NCBI RefSeq assembly: GCF_004519305.1 | Contig: NZ_SOZA01000008.1 | Location: 124,001 to 188,000, forward strand | Length of the DNA stretch: 64,000 nucleotides | Direction of reading: 5' to 3' | Source: Pseudomonas sp. RIT623 | GTDB lineage: Bacteria > Pseudomonadota > Gammaproteobacteria > Pseudomonadales > Pseudomonadaceae | In this document: piece after piece, positions 51,763-60,848 of the stretch | How positions within the stretch are numbered: the first letter of the stretch is position 1 | Layout of the letters: every line of letters begins with the position of its first letter | Program-made: the position numbers and the translations under genes | Notes under the pieces: generated by a model | Database searches by the model: none | What the model was told of the DNA's origin: nothing | Seen by the model: the letters and a program-made list of their open reading frames with translations, nothing else

Positions 51763-54228
51763 ATGGCCAAGCCCCTGCAGGAGTACCAACGCAAGCGCGA
51801 CTTCAACGCCACCCCGGAGCCGGCTGCCAAGCGCAACCGCGCGCGCCGCGCCCACGCCCTGCAGTACTGCATCCAGAAGCACGATGCCAGCCACCTGCAC
51901 TACGACTTTCGCCTGGAACTCGACGGCACCCTGAAGAGCTGGGCCATTCCCAAGGGCCCATCACTGGACCCCAAGGTGCGCCGGCTGGCGGTGCACGTCG
52001 AGGATCACCCGCTGGACTACGCCGACTTCGAAGGCCATATCCCCGAGGGTCACTACGGCGCCGGTGACGTGATCGTCTGGGACCGGGGCATCTGGGAGCC
52101 CGAGGGCGACCCGCAAGAAGCCTATGCCAAGGGCAAGCTGCGCTTTCGCCTGCAAGGCGAAAAGCTTGCGGGGGTGTGGAACCTGTTCCGCACCCACCTG
52201 GCGGGCAAGAAGGAGCAGTGGATGCTGGTCAAGTCCAACGACGAGCAGGCGCGCAGCGAGGCTGACTACAGTGTTGTCGATGCCCTGCCCGACAGTGTGC
52301 TCAGCGAGCGCACCCTGTTGCCGCGGCGCGCCGCCAAGCAGTCGGCAAAGCCCGTCGACACCGCGCAAGCACAGGATCTGCCCGAGCGTCTGCAGCCGCA
52401 GCTGGCCACCTTGGTGGATTCGCCGCCCAGCGGTGATTGGTGCTACGAGGTCAAGTTCGATGGCTATCGGATCATGGCGCGAATCGCCGCGGGCCAGGTG
52501 CGGCTGTTTACCCGCAATGGCCATGACTGGAGCGCGAAGATGCCGCAGCAAGTCGCGGCGCTGCAGGCGCTGGGCCTGGACTCGGCGTGGCTGGACGGTG
52601 AAATGGTGGTGGTCGACCGCAACGGCGTGGCGGATTTCCAGGCCTTGCAGAACGCCTTCGACACCGAACATGACGACCAGATCACCTACTATCTGTTCGA
52701 CCTGCCCTACCTTGGCGGCCGAGATCTTAGCCCATTGCCACTGCACGATAGGCGCCGGGCCCTGGAGCGTTTGCTCGAACACAACGCCAGCGCACGGCTG
52801 AAGTTTTCCGAAGCCTTCGGGCAGCCGATCGACTCGCTGCTCGACAGCGCCTGTCGACTGGGCCTCGAAGGGCTGATCGGCAAACGCGAGGGCAGCCCCT
52901 ACACAGGTCGGCGCAGCAGCGACTGGATCAAGCTCAAGTGCAAGCAGCGCCAGGAGTTCGTGATCGTCGGTTTCACTGACCCCAAAGGTAGCCGGACTGG
53001 GTTCGGCGCTCTGCTGCTGGCCCTGCATGACCCCGACAGCGGCCAACTGCGTTATGCCGGCAAGGTGGGCACCGGCTTCAGCGCCACGACCCTGGACACC
53101 CTGCACGCACGCTTGAAACCCCTGGAAATCAGCAAGCCGGCTTTGCCCAAGCCCCCTGTCGGCGCCGAAGCCCGCGGCGTGCACTGGCTCGAACCGCAGC
53201 TGCTGGCCGAAGTGGCCTATGCGCAGATGACCCGTGAAGGCATCGTGCGCCATTCGGTGTTCCACGGCCTGCGCGACGACAAACCCGCCACCGCCATCGA
53301 CCTGGAGCGCGCCATGCCAGCCAAGCAAGCCGTCAAGGCGCAGCCCGACGAGTTGGGCGGCCTGCGCCTGACCCACCCCGAGCGGGTCATCGACGCCACC
53401 TGCAGCGCCACCAAGCGGCAAGTGGCCGAATACTATGCCCAGGTGGCCGACTGGCTGTTGCCGCAGCTCAAGCACCGGCCGGTGGCCCTGGTGCGGGCGC
53501 CGGATGGCCTGGGCGGCGAGCTGTTCTTCCAGAAGAACGCCGGGCAGCTGCATATTCCCCAGGTTGTCAGCTACACCAAGGCCCAGGCCGGCCAGGCGGC
53601 CATGGTGCTCAACCGTGCCGACAGCCTGCTGGGCGCGGTGCAGATGAACATGCTCGAACTGCACACCTGGAATGCCACCGACAAGGACTTCGAGCGCCCC
53701 GACCGTTTCGTCCTGGATCTTGACCCCGACCCTGCGCTGCCGTGGAAGGCCATGCGCGAGGCCACCCAGCTGACCCTGACCTTGCTCGATGAACTGGGCC
53801 TGAAGGTGTTTCTCAAGACCAGCGGCGGCAAGGGCATGCACCTGGTGGTGCCACTGACTCGCCGCGCCGGCTGGGACGAAGTGAAAGATTTCAGCCATGC
53901 CTTGGTCGAGCACATGGCTGGCCTGTTCCCCGACCGTCTCAGTGCGGTGTCGGGGCCGAAGAACCGGGTGGGGCGGATCTTCATCGACTACCTGCGCAAC
54001 GGCAAGGGCGCCGCTACCGTCGCCGCCTATTCCCTGCGCGCCCGTGAAGGGCTGCCGGTCTCGGTGCCGATCTGGCGCGATGAACTCCCCCAGCTCAAGA
54101 GCGCCAACCAATGGAACATCGGCAACCTGCGCCAGCGACTGGCTGAGGTCGACGACCCCTGGGCCGACATGGCCGCGACCCGGCAGTCGATCACCATGAG
54201 CATGCGCAAGCAGCTGGGGCTGGCCTGA
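51763..54228 (+). CDS. ligD: DNA ligase D (3'-phosphoesterase, ligase, polymerase)
   Basis: This 821-aa protein has a phosphoesterase domain (about 30-170: QKHDASHLHYDFRLELDG; EGHYGAGDVIVWDRG) and an ATP-dependent ligase (210-520; YEVKFDGYRIM with catalytic Lys near 231; DGEMVV; EGLIGKR; IKLKCK). The C-terminal primase-type polymerase (540-821) shows LDLDPDPALPWKAM, KTSGGKGMHLVVPL and GRIFIDYLRNGKG. The order PE-LIG-POL is that of pseudomonads. ATG 51763 was chosen for the protein-like N-terminus. Works with Ku (57684-58508) in end joining. Confidence 0.95.
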   Translation: MAKPLQEYQRKRDFNATPEPAAKRNRARRAHALQYCIQKHDASHLHYDFRLELDGTLKSWAIPKGPSLDPKVRRLAVHVEDHPLDYADFEGHIPEGHYGAGDVIVWDRGIWEPEGDPQEAYAKGKLRFRLQGEKLAGVWNLFRTHLAGKKEQWMLVKSNDEQARSEADYSVVDALPDSVLSERTLLPRRAAKQSAKPVDTAQAQDLPERLQPQLATLVDSPPSGDWCYEVKFDGYRIMARIAAGQVRLFTRNGHDWSAKMPQQVAALQALGLDSAWLDGEMVVVDRNGVADFQALQNAFDTEHDDQITYYLFDLPYLGGRDLSPLPLHDRRRALERLLEHNASARLKFSEAFGQPIDSLLDSACRLGLEGLIGKREGSPYTGRRSSDWIKLKCKQRQEFVIVGFTDPKGSRTGFGALLLALHDPDSGQLRYAGKVGTGFSATTLDTLHARLKPLEISKPALPKPPVGAEARGVHWLEPQLLAEVAYAQMTREGIVRHSVFHGLRDDKPATAIDLERAMPAKQAVKAQPDELGGLRLTHPERVIDATCSATKRQVAEYYAQVADWLLPQLKHRPVALVRAPDGLGGELFFQKNAGQLHIPQVVSYTKAQAGQAAMVLNRADSLLGAVQMNMLELHTWNATDKDFERPDRFVLDLDPDPALPWKAMREATQLTLTLLDELGLKVFLKTSGGKGMHLVVPLTRRAGWDEVKDFSHALVEHMAGLFPDRLSAVSGPKNRVGRIFIDYLRNGKGAATVAAYSLRAREGLPVSVPIWRDELPQLKSANQWNIGNLRQRLAEVDDPWADMAATRQSITMSMRKQLGLA

Positions 54229-54476
54229 TGGGGCTGCTGCTCGAGCTGCTGCAATGGCCGGCGATGTTGCTGACCCTGGCCGCGGCCTGGTGCATTGGCT
54301 CGCGGCGACCACGCCGGCGCCGCGTGGGCTTTTGCTTTTTCATCAGCAGCAATGTGCTGTGGGTGGCCTGGGGCTGGCAGGTACAGGCCTGGGCCCTGAT
54401 CGTCCTGCAATTTTGCCTGTGCGCCATGAACCTGCGTGGCTGGAAGAAGAACACCCAAGGGGAACTGAGCCCATGA
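54228..54476 (+). CDS. Small membrane protein downstream of ligD
   Basis: This 82-aa protein has two transmembrane helices (LLELLQWPAMLLTLAAAWCI; VLWVAWGWQVQAWALIVLQF) separated by a basic cytoplasmic loop (GSRRPRRRRVG). It overlaps both ligD and the acyl-CoA dehydrogenase gene by 1 and 4 bp, so it is co-translated. Function unknown. Confidence 0.7.
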   Translation: MGLLLELLQWPAMLLTLAAAWCIGSRRPRRRRVGFCFFISSNVLWVAWGWQVQAWALIVLQFCLCAMNLRGWKKNTQGELSP

Positions 54477-55516
54477 GCATCGTCCAGGATTTCGATCTGA
54501 CCCATCTCGACTGCCTGCTCCGGCGCTTCGGCACGCGGCCGCGGGCGCTCGATCTCGATAACCACCTGCCAGAACTGTTGCAGGCATTGCAGGCCGATCA
54601 TCTCGACCTGCTGCCCTTGCCCGGCCAGGGCCATACCCTCGAGCGCTGGCAGACCCTGGCGCGCATCGCCGGTTGCGACCTGACCCTGGCCAAGCTCTAC
54701 GAAGGCCATACCGACGCCTTGGCGATCCTCGCCGAATGTGGCGCCGCGCACCTGGCGGCAGACGGCATCTGGGGCATGTGGGCGGCCGAACCAGCGGACG
54801 CCCGGGCACGGATCGTTGGCCGCGAAGGCGCGCAGGTGCGCCTGCAAGGGCGCAAGGCCTGGTGTTCCGGCGCCATGCAGATCGACCGGGCATTGATCAC
54901 CGCCTGGGATACCCAGGAGCAATCGCAGTTGGTGGCCATCGAGTTGTCCGATCCCAGCCAGCGGATCCAGGCCAATGACTGGCAAGCAGTGGGCATGGGC
55001 ACCACCGCCAGCGTGACCGTCGAGTTCGACGACTCACCCGGCGTGGCCGTGGGCGCTACGGGCCAGTATGTGTCGCGGCCAGGGTTCTGGCACGGTGGCG
55101 CCGGCATCGCCGCCTGCTGGTATGGCGCCGCCGAGGCGCTGGCCGACTACCTGCGCGAACATTGCCGCAAGCCGCGCGTGGACGTGCACGCCGATGCCCA
55201 CCTCGGCGCCGTGGACGGTGCCTTGTACGGAGCCCGCGCCGCGCTGCGCGAATGTGCCAGTTGGATAGACCGCCAGCCACGGGCCGATGCCAGCTTCGAG
55301 GTGCGTCGCACCCGCGCCCAGGTGGAGCAGGCGGTGGAGCAGGTCATTCGCCATGTCGGCCGGGCGTTGGGCGCCACGCCGTTTTGCCGCGACAGCCATT
55401 TCGCGCGGCTCAGCGCCGACCTGCCGGTGTTCCTGCGCCAGAGCCATGCCGAGCGCGACCTGGCCGAACTGGGGCGGCAAGTGACCGCAGTGCCCGCGGG
55501 GGCCTGGCAGCTATGA
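54473..55516 (+). CDS. Acyl-CoA dehydrogenase-like protein
   Basis: This 347-aa protein has the acyl-CoA dehydrogenase fold: N-terminal helical domain (1-110), middle beta domain with GRKAWCSGAMQIDRALI and GMGTTASVTVEFDD, and a C-terminal helical bundle (ACWYGAAEALADYLREH; FCRDSHFARLSADLPVFLRQ). The conserved Glu base cannot be placed confidently, so the substrate may be unusual. Start and stop overlap both neighbours (atga), marking one operon. Confidence 0.82.
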   Translation: MSIVQDFDLTHLDCLLRRFGTRPRALDLDNHLPELLQALQADHLDLLPLPGQGHTLERWQTLARIAGCDLTLAKLYEGHTDALAILAECGAAHLAADGIWGMWAAEPADARARIVGREGAQVRLQGRKAWCSGAMQIDRALITAWDTQEQSQLVAIELSDPSQRIQANDWQAVGMGTTASVTVEFDDSPGVAVGATGQYVSRPGFWHGGAGIAACWYGAAEALADYLREHCRKPRVDVHADAHLGAVDGALYGARAALRECASWIDRQPRADASFEVRRTRAQVEQAVEQVIRHVGRALGATPFCRDSHFARLSADLPVFLRQSHAERDLAELGRQVTAVPAGAWQL

Positions 55517-56268
55517 GCGAGAACCTGATTCAGGCCAGCCAAGGTACCCCTTGGTGCGCCTGGCAGCATAGCGCGCGCCTGGCCCGGGCCCGCTGGCTCA
55601 GGCCCGAGCAACTGTGCCCACCGGGCAGGCGCCTGGTGCTAGTGGCACCGCACCCGGACGATGAAGTCCTGATGGCCGGCGGCCTGCTGGCAGGCTTTGC
55701 CGGGCGTGAACAGGACCTGCTACTGATCTCCGCCACTGACGGCGAAAGCAGCCACCCCGGCTCCGCGCATTGGACCGAACATCGCCTGCGCCGCCAGCGC
55801 CCCCTGGAGAGCCGCCACGCCCTGCAACAACTGGAGCTTGACCTCAACCGCCTGGACTGGCGCCGCCTGCACTTGAAGGACGGCGCCCTGCCCCGCGACG
55901 AGGCGTTCCTGACCAACCATCTGAACCAGTTGCTCAAGCCCGACGACCTGCTGCTGACCACCTGGCGCGGCGATGGTCACTGCGACCATGAAGCGGCAGG
56001 ACGCGCTTGTGCCCAGGCGGCCCAGGCGCGCCGAGCGCAACTGGCCGAAGTGCCGGTATGGGCCTGGCACTGGGCGCGACCGGACGATCCGCGCCTGCCC
56101 TGGGCCCGAGCCCTGCGCATCCAGCTCGACGAAAACCACCTGGCACGCAAGCGCCAGGCCCTGGCCTGCCATGCCAGCCAGGTGCAGGCCGACGACCAGC
56201 GCCCGCCGGTCCTGCCATCGCGCTTGCAGGCGTGTCTGCTGCAACCTTTCGAACTGATGTTCTTGTAA
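55513..56268 (+). CDS. PIG-L family deacetylase
   Basis: This 251-aa zinc hydrolase of the LmbE/PIG-L fold has the motif VLVAPHPDDEVLMAGG (His, Asp, Asp) and a late GDGHCDHEAAGRA. It removes acetyl groups from N-acetylglucosamine-type sugars. Lies between the dehydrogenase and methyltransferase genes, suggesting a multi-step modification of a small molecule or glycolipid. Confidence 0.87.
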   Translation: MSENLIQASQGTPWCAWQHSARLARARWLRPEQLCPPGRRLVLVAPHPDDEVLMAGGLLAGFAGREQDLLLISATDGESSHPGSAHWTEHRLRRQRPLESRHALQQLELDLNRLDWRRLHLKDGALPRDEAFLTNHLNQLLKPDDLLLTTWRGDGHCDHEAAGRACAQAAQARRAQLAEVPVWAWHWARPDDPRLPWARALRIQLDENHLARKRQALACHASQVQADDQRPPVLPSRLQACLLQPFELMFL

Positions 56269-56280
56269 AAGGGAGTCGCC

Positions 56281-56880
56281 ATGAGCCTCGACGCGCAATA
56301 TTTTGCCGACCTGTACGCCAACGATGACGATCCCTGGGCGTTCCGTAGCCGCTGGTACGAACGGCGCAAGCGCGAGCTGTTGCTGGCCAGCCTGCCGCGC
56401 CAATGCTATGCACGGGTGTTCGAGCCGGCCTGCGCCAATGGTGAGCTCAGCGCGCTACTCGCCGAGCGCTGCGCCAGCCTGTTGTGCCAGGACATCGATG
56501 CCCGCGCCGTGGGCCTGGCGCGCCAGCGCCTGGCCGGGGTCAGCCATGCCTGCGTCGAGCAGGCCCGTCTGCCTGGCGATTGGCCCGCAGGGCAGTTCGA
56601 CCTGATCGTGCTCAGCGAGATCGGCTATTACCTCGACCCCACCGACTGGCTGCAAGTGATCGAACAGTCGGTGGCCAGCCTGGTCGGCGATGGCGGCCTG
56701 CTCGCCTGCCACTGGCGCCACCCGATCGTCGGTTGCCCGCAGGATGGCCGCCAGGTGCATGCGCGACTGGCCAGGCATCTGCCGCTATATCCGCTGTTGC
56801 GCCATGAGGAAGCGGACTTCCTGCTCGAATATTGGTCGTGCCAACCCAGCGTGGTCGACCTGGACGAGAGGTGCTCATGA
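56281..56880 (+). CDS. SAM-dependent methyltransferase (NodS-like)
   Basis: This 199-aa protein starts MSLDAQYFADLYANDDDPWAF, then RSRWYERRKRELLLASLP, a NodS-type N-terminus. Motif I is VFEPACANGELSALLA, with a later FDLIVLSEIGYYL. NodS methylates an amino sugar made free by NodB; here a PIG-L deacetylase precedes it, an analogous pairing. Overlaps the glycosyltransferase start by 4 bp (atga at 56877). Confidence 0.85.
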   Translation: MSLDAQYFADLYANDDDPWAFRSRWYERRKRELLLASLPRQCYARVFEPACANGELSALLAERCASLLCQDIDARAVGLARQRLAGVSHACVEQARLPGDWPAGQFDLIVLSEIGYYLDPTDWLQVIEQSVASLVGDGGLLACHWRHPIVGCPQDGRQVHARLARHLPLYPLLRHEEADFLLEYWSCQPSVVDLDERCS

Positions 56881-57539
56881 TCGCCGTGGTGATCCCCGCG
56901 CATAACGAAGCGCGGCGCCTTGGGCATTGCCTCAAGGCGGTTCAGGCGGCCGCCGCACAAGCAGCGTTGACCGGCTTGCAGGTGGACATCCTGGTGGTGC
57001 TCGACCGTTGCAGCGATTCCAGCCTGGCCATCGCCCAGCGCCATGGCGTGCGCATCCTGGAACTGAGCGCAGGCAATGTCGGCATCGCCCGCCGTGCTGG
57101 TGCGGCGTTGATGCTCGAACGCGGCGCGCAGTGGTTGGCCTTCACCGACGCCGACAGCCGTGTGCCTCGCCACTGGCTGCTGTCGCAGCTGCAATGGCGG
57201 GCCGATGCGGTGTGCGGCACGGTGCATGTCGAGCGCTGGCAACCCTGGCACAGCGCCGCGTTGCGCCGGCTGTACCAGGAGCGTTACCAGGCACGGGAGG
57301 GGCACCGGCATATCCACGGGGCCAATCTCGGGGTTTGCGCCAAGGCATATCAACGGGTCGGCGGGTTCCAGCCGCTGCCCGCCCACGAAGATGTGCAATT
57401 GGTGCTTGCGCTCGAGGCCAATGGCGCGCAGATCGTCTGGACCGCCCAGCACAGCGTGGCCACCAGCAGCCGCGCGGATAGCCGAGCGCGGCAAGGGTTC
57501 GGGGATTACCTGAGCGGGTTGCAAGGGCAACTGCCATGA
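56877..57539 (+). CDS. Glycosyltransferase family 2
   Basis: This 220-aa GT-A fold protein begins MIAVVIPAHNEARRLGHCLK. It has DILVVLDRCSDSSLA, LAFTDADSRVP (DxD) and GANLGVCAKAYQRVGGFQPL. It lacks transmembrane helices, so it is probably cytosolic. Last gene of the four-gene set. A REP pair follows. Confidence 0.87.
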   Translation: MIAVVIPAHNEARRLGHCLKAVQAAAAQAALTGLQVDILVVLDRCSDSSLAIAQRHGVRILELSAGNVGIARRAGAALMLERGAQWLAFTDADSRVPRHWLLSQLQWRADAVCGTVHVERWQPWHSAALRRLYQERYQAREGHRHIHGANLGVCAKAYQRVGGFQPLPAHEDVQLVLALEANGAQIVWTAQHSVATSSRADSRARQGFGDYLSGLQGQLP

Positions 57540-57557
57540 ATGCCACCGCGTCGCCCG

Positions 57558-57630
57558 GTTCGCCAGCAAGGCTGGCTCCTACAGGTATTGCCGGCCGCTA
57601 TCGGTGTAGGAGCCGGCTTGCCGGCGAACA
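57558..57630. repeat. Inverted REP pair
   Basis: gttcgccagcaaggctggct (57558-57577) and its inverted partner (57605-57630, ending ggcttgccggcgaaca) surround ctcctacag and tgtaggag. This is the standard Pseudomonas REP doublet. It lies between convergent gene ends (57539 and 57684). Confidence 0.88.
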
Positions 57631-57683
57631 CCGGCGCAGCCAGTGCCAGCCACCGCGTTGCCTGTTCGGTTCTCCTGCAAGGC

Positions 57684-58508
57684 TCAGGATGCCTTGCGCG
57701 GTCGTTTGCTGGAGGGCTTTTTACCACTCAGGCTGCGCTTGAGCAGTTCGGTGAGGTCGAGGATGTCCGCGCCTTTCTGCGCCGCCATGCCCTCGCCTTT
57801 TTCCACCGTCTCGATCTTGCCTTTGCTGGCCTTTTCCTCGACCAGGTCCAGGATGGTCTGGCGGAACGCATCGTGATAGTCATCCGGCGTCCACGGCCCG
57901 CTCATGTCCTCGACCAGCTTCCTGGCCATGGCCAGCTCGCGCTTGTCGGGCTTGCTGTCGGTGACGCTCTTGTCCAGTTCCAGTGTTTCCAGGCCGCGCA
58001 CTTCCTCAGGCCAGCGCAGGGTGATCATCACCAGCGCATCATCCAGCGGGCGCAGCAGCGCCAGATGCTGGCGGGTATGTAGCACCACGGTTGCCAGCGC
58101 CACTTTGCCGGTGCTTTGCAGCGTTTCGCGAAGCAAGGCATACACCTTGCCACCGCGGCGGTCCGGGCTCAGGTAATACGGCGTGTCGAACTGCTGCAAG
58201 GGAATTTCCCCGGCCTCAACGAAGGAAAAGATATCTATGGTTTGGGTCGCTTCGGGCCGGGCCTTGCGGATCTCCTCTTCGCTGATCAACACGTAGCGGC
58301 CTTTCTCATACTCCACGCCTTTGACGACATGCTCCTTGTCGATCTCCTTGCCGGTGACCTTGTTCACGCGCTTGTAGCCCACCGGCTCCATGCTGCGCTT
58401 GTCGAGCCAGTCGAAGTCGATGCGCTCGCTGCGCACGGCAGTGTTGAGGGAGACGGGGATATGCACGAGGCCGAAGCTGATCGCGCCTTTCCAGATAGCC
58501 CTGGCCAT
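57684..58508 (-). CDS. ku: Non-homologous end-joining protein Ku
   Basis: This 274-aa protein has MARAIWKGAISFGLVHIPVS, HKRC-type KRVNKVTGKEID, GYVLISEEEIRKARPEAT-like segment, YYLSPDRRGGKVYALL and LLRPLDDALVMITLRWP, the bacterial Ku core. The basic C-terminal tail (KRSLSGKKPSSKRPRKAS) aids DNA binding. It encircles DNA ends and recruits LigD, encoded 3.5 kb away on the other strand. Confidence 0.95.
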   Translation of the reverse strand: MARAIWKGAISFGLVHIPVSLNTAVRSERIDFDWLDKRSMEPVGYKRVNKVTGKEIDKEHVVKGVEYEKGRYVLISEEEIRKARPEATQTIDIFSFVEAGEIPLQQFDTPYYLSPDRRGGKVYALLRETLQSTGKVALATVVLHTRQHLALLRPLDDALVMITLRWPEEVRGLETLELDKSVTDSKPDKRELAMARKLVEDMSGPWTPDDYHDAFRQTILDLVEEKASKGKIETVEKGEGMAAQKGADILDLTELLKRSLSGKKPSSKRPRKAS

Positions 58509-58517
58509 GGTCGGCTC

Positions 58518-58655
58518 CTATGCGCCCGACGGTTGGCCGGGCTGGCTGTAGCGCAACGCGCCACAACGTTCACAACACTGGCAATGCAGCCCAGCAACCT
58601 CATCGATGCGCAGGCTGCGCCATTGGCAGCCTCGCAGCAGGCAGACCAGCTTCAT
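58518..58655 (-). CDS. Small Cys-rich protein (PSPA7_2676-like)
   Basis: This 45-aa protein starts MKLVCLLRGCQWRSLRIDEV, with a CQCCERCG cluster after GLH. Small zinc-type proteins of this style (PSPA7_2676 family) are frequent in pseudomonads. The start at 58655 has a ggagg site (rc of cctccc). Located immediately upstream of ku on the same strand. Confidence 0.75.
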   Translation of the reverse strand: MKLVCLLRGCQWRSLRIDEVAGLHCQCCERCGALRYSQPGQPSGA

Positions 58656-58737
58656 CAGCCACCTCCCTGGCCCTGGCAAAGTCGGGCCCTTACTGCAACT
58701 GACTGCGCGGCGTCCTGAAGGTTTAGTCGCAATTGCC

Positions 58738-59643
58738 CTACGGCAGCGGGTTGCCGCCGGTGACGCCAAACACTTCGCCAGTGATATAGCTCGATTCCTG
58801 GCTGGCCAGCAGCACGTACAGCGGCGCGCATTCGGCCGGTTGGCCTGGGCGCTTCATCGGCGTGTGGCCACCGAAATCGGGAATTTTCTCTGGCGGTTGG
58901 CCGCCGCTGGGCTGCAGCACGGTCCAGATCGGCCCCGGCGCCACGGCGTTGACCCGGATGCCGCGCTCGATCACCTGCTTGGCCAAGGCCTTGGTGAAGG
59001 CGACGATTGCCGCCTTGGTGGTGGCATAGTCGAGCAAGGTCGCCGACGGTTGATACGACTGGATCGATGCGGTGTTGATGATGGTCGCCCCCGCTGGCAT
59101 TAGCGGCACCGCCGCCTGGCATAGCCAGAACAACGCATAGACGTTGGTCTTGAGGGTGTGGTCGAACTGCTCGTGGCTGATCTGGCCAATGTCCTTGCGC
59201 GCCTCCTGCTTGCCGGCGACGTTGACCAGGATATCCAGGCCGCCGAGCTGTTCATGGGCCTGATCCACCAGCTGGCGGCAGAACCGTGGGTCCTTCAGAT
59301 CGCCCGGCAGCGGCAGGGCCTTGCGGCCTTCGGCTTCGATCAGTTGCACCACTTCGCGGGCGTCGCGCTCCTCGGTGGGCAGGTAGTTCAGGGCGATATC
59401 AGCGCCTTCCCGGGCGAAGGCGATAGCCACCGCGCGGCCAATGCCTGAGTCGGCGCCGGTGATCAAGGCGCGGCGCCGCGCAAGGCGGCCAAAACCTTGG
59501 TAAGTGCTTTCGCCATGGTCGGGCTTGGGTTGCATGTTGGCGTCCAGGCCGGGAGCGGCCTGGCCCTGGGCAGGAAATGGCGGATGGGGATACTGGGTCA
59601 GGGGATTTTGCAGGCTGTATTGGTCTTGCGGCTTGCTGGACAT
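58738..59643 (-). CDS. SDR family oxidoreductase (YghA-like)
   Basis: This 301-aa short-chain dehydrogenase has an extended N-terminus ([20 protein letters not shown] ... [11 protein letters not shown]) before [10 protein letters not shown]. Active residues include the Ser in [10 protein letters not shown] and YATTK. A C-terminal [34 protein letters not shown] closes the fold. Its class is common in stress regulons (E. coli YghA). NADP-dependent carbonyl reduction is likely. Confidence 0.9.
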   Translation of the reverse strand: MSSKPQDQYSLQNPLTQYPHPPFPAQGQAAPGLDANMQPKPDHGESTYQGFGRLARRRALITGADSGIGRAVAIAFAREGADIALNYLPTEERDAREVVQLIEAEGRKALPLPGDLKDPRFCRQLVDQAHEQLGGLDILVNVAGKQEARKDIGQISHEQFDHTLKTNVYALFWLCQAAVPLMPAGATIINTASIQSYQPSATLLDYATTKAAIVAFTKALAKQVIERGIRVNAVAPGPIWTVLQPSGGQPPEKIPDFGGHTPMKRPGQPAECAPLYVLLASQESSYITGEVFGVTGGNPLP

Positions 59644-59740
59644 GGGCCGACTCCTTGGTAAATGGGCGGGCCCTGTGGGCGGGTTGACCCCGCGCTAGCG
59701 CCCTACTGAGTTCGAGAACAACCTAGGTCCGATGGTTTGT

Positions 59741-60841
59741 TCAGCCTGGCGCGCTCAGCGACAGATGGTCATCCAGCACCTGCCGCACGACCGCCCCCGG
59801 CCCCTGCGCCAAGGCCTCGAGCTGGCGATCGGCGCTGGTGCCCTCGCGCAGTATCCGCCGGGCGTGCAACGCCGCACGCTCGGCATCGATGCTGTCGAGT
59901 GGATGCTGTGCCAGCAGCTGCGCCAGCCAGCCCTCGGCGGTCACCGGCAACTGCTGGTGCAGGCCAATGAAGCTGCCGTGGCGGCCATCACGCATGGCCC
60001 GCCAGTAGTTTTCCTGGGTGACCCAGCGCCACTCGCGACTGCCTTGCAGCGGCTCGGCCGCTGGCCGGAGGCACTGTTCGACCAGGTGCCGGAACAACCC
60101 GGCGATGGCCAGGGCATCCGCCAGCCGCGGGCAGCCATCACAGATGCGCAGTTCCACCGTGGGAAAGCGCCGCGACGGGCGTATCGCCCACCAGAAGTCG
60201 CCGTCTTCGGCCAGCGTTCCGGTGCGCTGCAGCAGCGCCCGGTAGCGTTGGTAAGCGCTCCAGTCGACCAGGGGCTCAGGCAGGCCCATGTGCGGCCACT
60301 CGCCACAGATCACCCGCCGGTAACTCATGTAGCCGCTGACCTGCCCGCCCCACAACGGCGACGAGGTGCTCAGCAACAAAAGCAGCGGCAGCCAGTACAG
60401 CACGCGGTTGATCACCTGCATGCGGTCGATGCCGGGCGGCACGCCGACATGCACATGCAGGCCGTTGAGCAGGCTACGCCGGGCCACCAGGCGATAGTCG
60501 TCGAACAGTTCTCGGTAGTGCGCCGTATCGCGTGGCTGCTGGCGCAACCACTGCGCGCTGGGATGGCTGGCCGCGCCATACAGACCAACGCCCAACGCGC
60601 TCAAGGCCTCATCCAGCTGCTGGCGACGCTCGGCGAGGAAGCCGTGGGCCTGGTGCAAGGTGTCGAACACTGGAGAGACCAGCTCGACCTGGCAACGGAA
60701 CATTTCTTCAGCGAAGTGGCCACCGAGGACCTGCCGACAGCGCCGCTCCACCTTCGCCGATGGCTTGGCCAGCACCCGGCCACTGGCCGCGTCGACCAGC
60801 AGGTACTCTTGCTCGATGCCGAAGCTGCAGGGACGGCCCAT
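59741..60841 (-). CDS. YbdK-family carboxylate-amine ligase
   Basis: This 366-aa protein of the glutamate-cysteine ligase 2 superfamily has FGIEQEYLLVDAASG, EMFRCQVELVSPVFDTL, GLHVHVGVP, RRFPTVELRICDGCPRL and NYWRAMRDGRHG. These form the ATP/Mg pocket. E. coli YbdK has weak gamma-glutamylcysteine synthase activity; the natural substrate is uncertain. It lies downstream of the methyltransferase/diiron genes on the same strand with a 7-bp gap, so co-transcription is likely. Confidence 0.9.
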   Translation of the reverse strand: MGRPCSFGIEQEYLLVDAASGRVLAKPSAKVERRCRQVLGGHFAEEMFRCQVELVSPVFDTLHQAHGFLAERRQQLDEALSALGVGLYGAASHPSAQWLRQQPRDTAHYRELFDDYRLVARRSLLNGLHVHVGVPPGIDRMQVINRVLYWLPLLLLLSTSSPLWGGQVSGYMSYRRVICGEWPHMGLPEPLVDWSAYQRYRALLQRTGTLAEDGDFWWAIRPSRRFPTVELRICDGCPRLADALAIAGLFRHLVEQCLRPAAEPLQGSREWRWVTQENYWRAMRDGRHGSFIGLHQQLPVTAEGWLAQLLAQHPLDSIDAERAALHARRILREGTSADRQLEALAQGPGAVVRQVLDDHLSLSAPG

Positions 60842-60848
60842 GGCCGCA

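Noticed and set aside
51961..54312. 783-codon minus-strand frame opposite ligD
   Set aside because: LigD shows all catalytic motifs on the plus strand; the opposite frame is a GC-bias shadow.
57558..57630. REP pair considered as a novel inverted element
   Set aside because: Sequence and arrangement match the standard Pseudomonas REP doublet.
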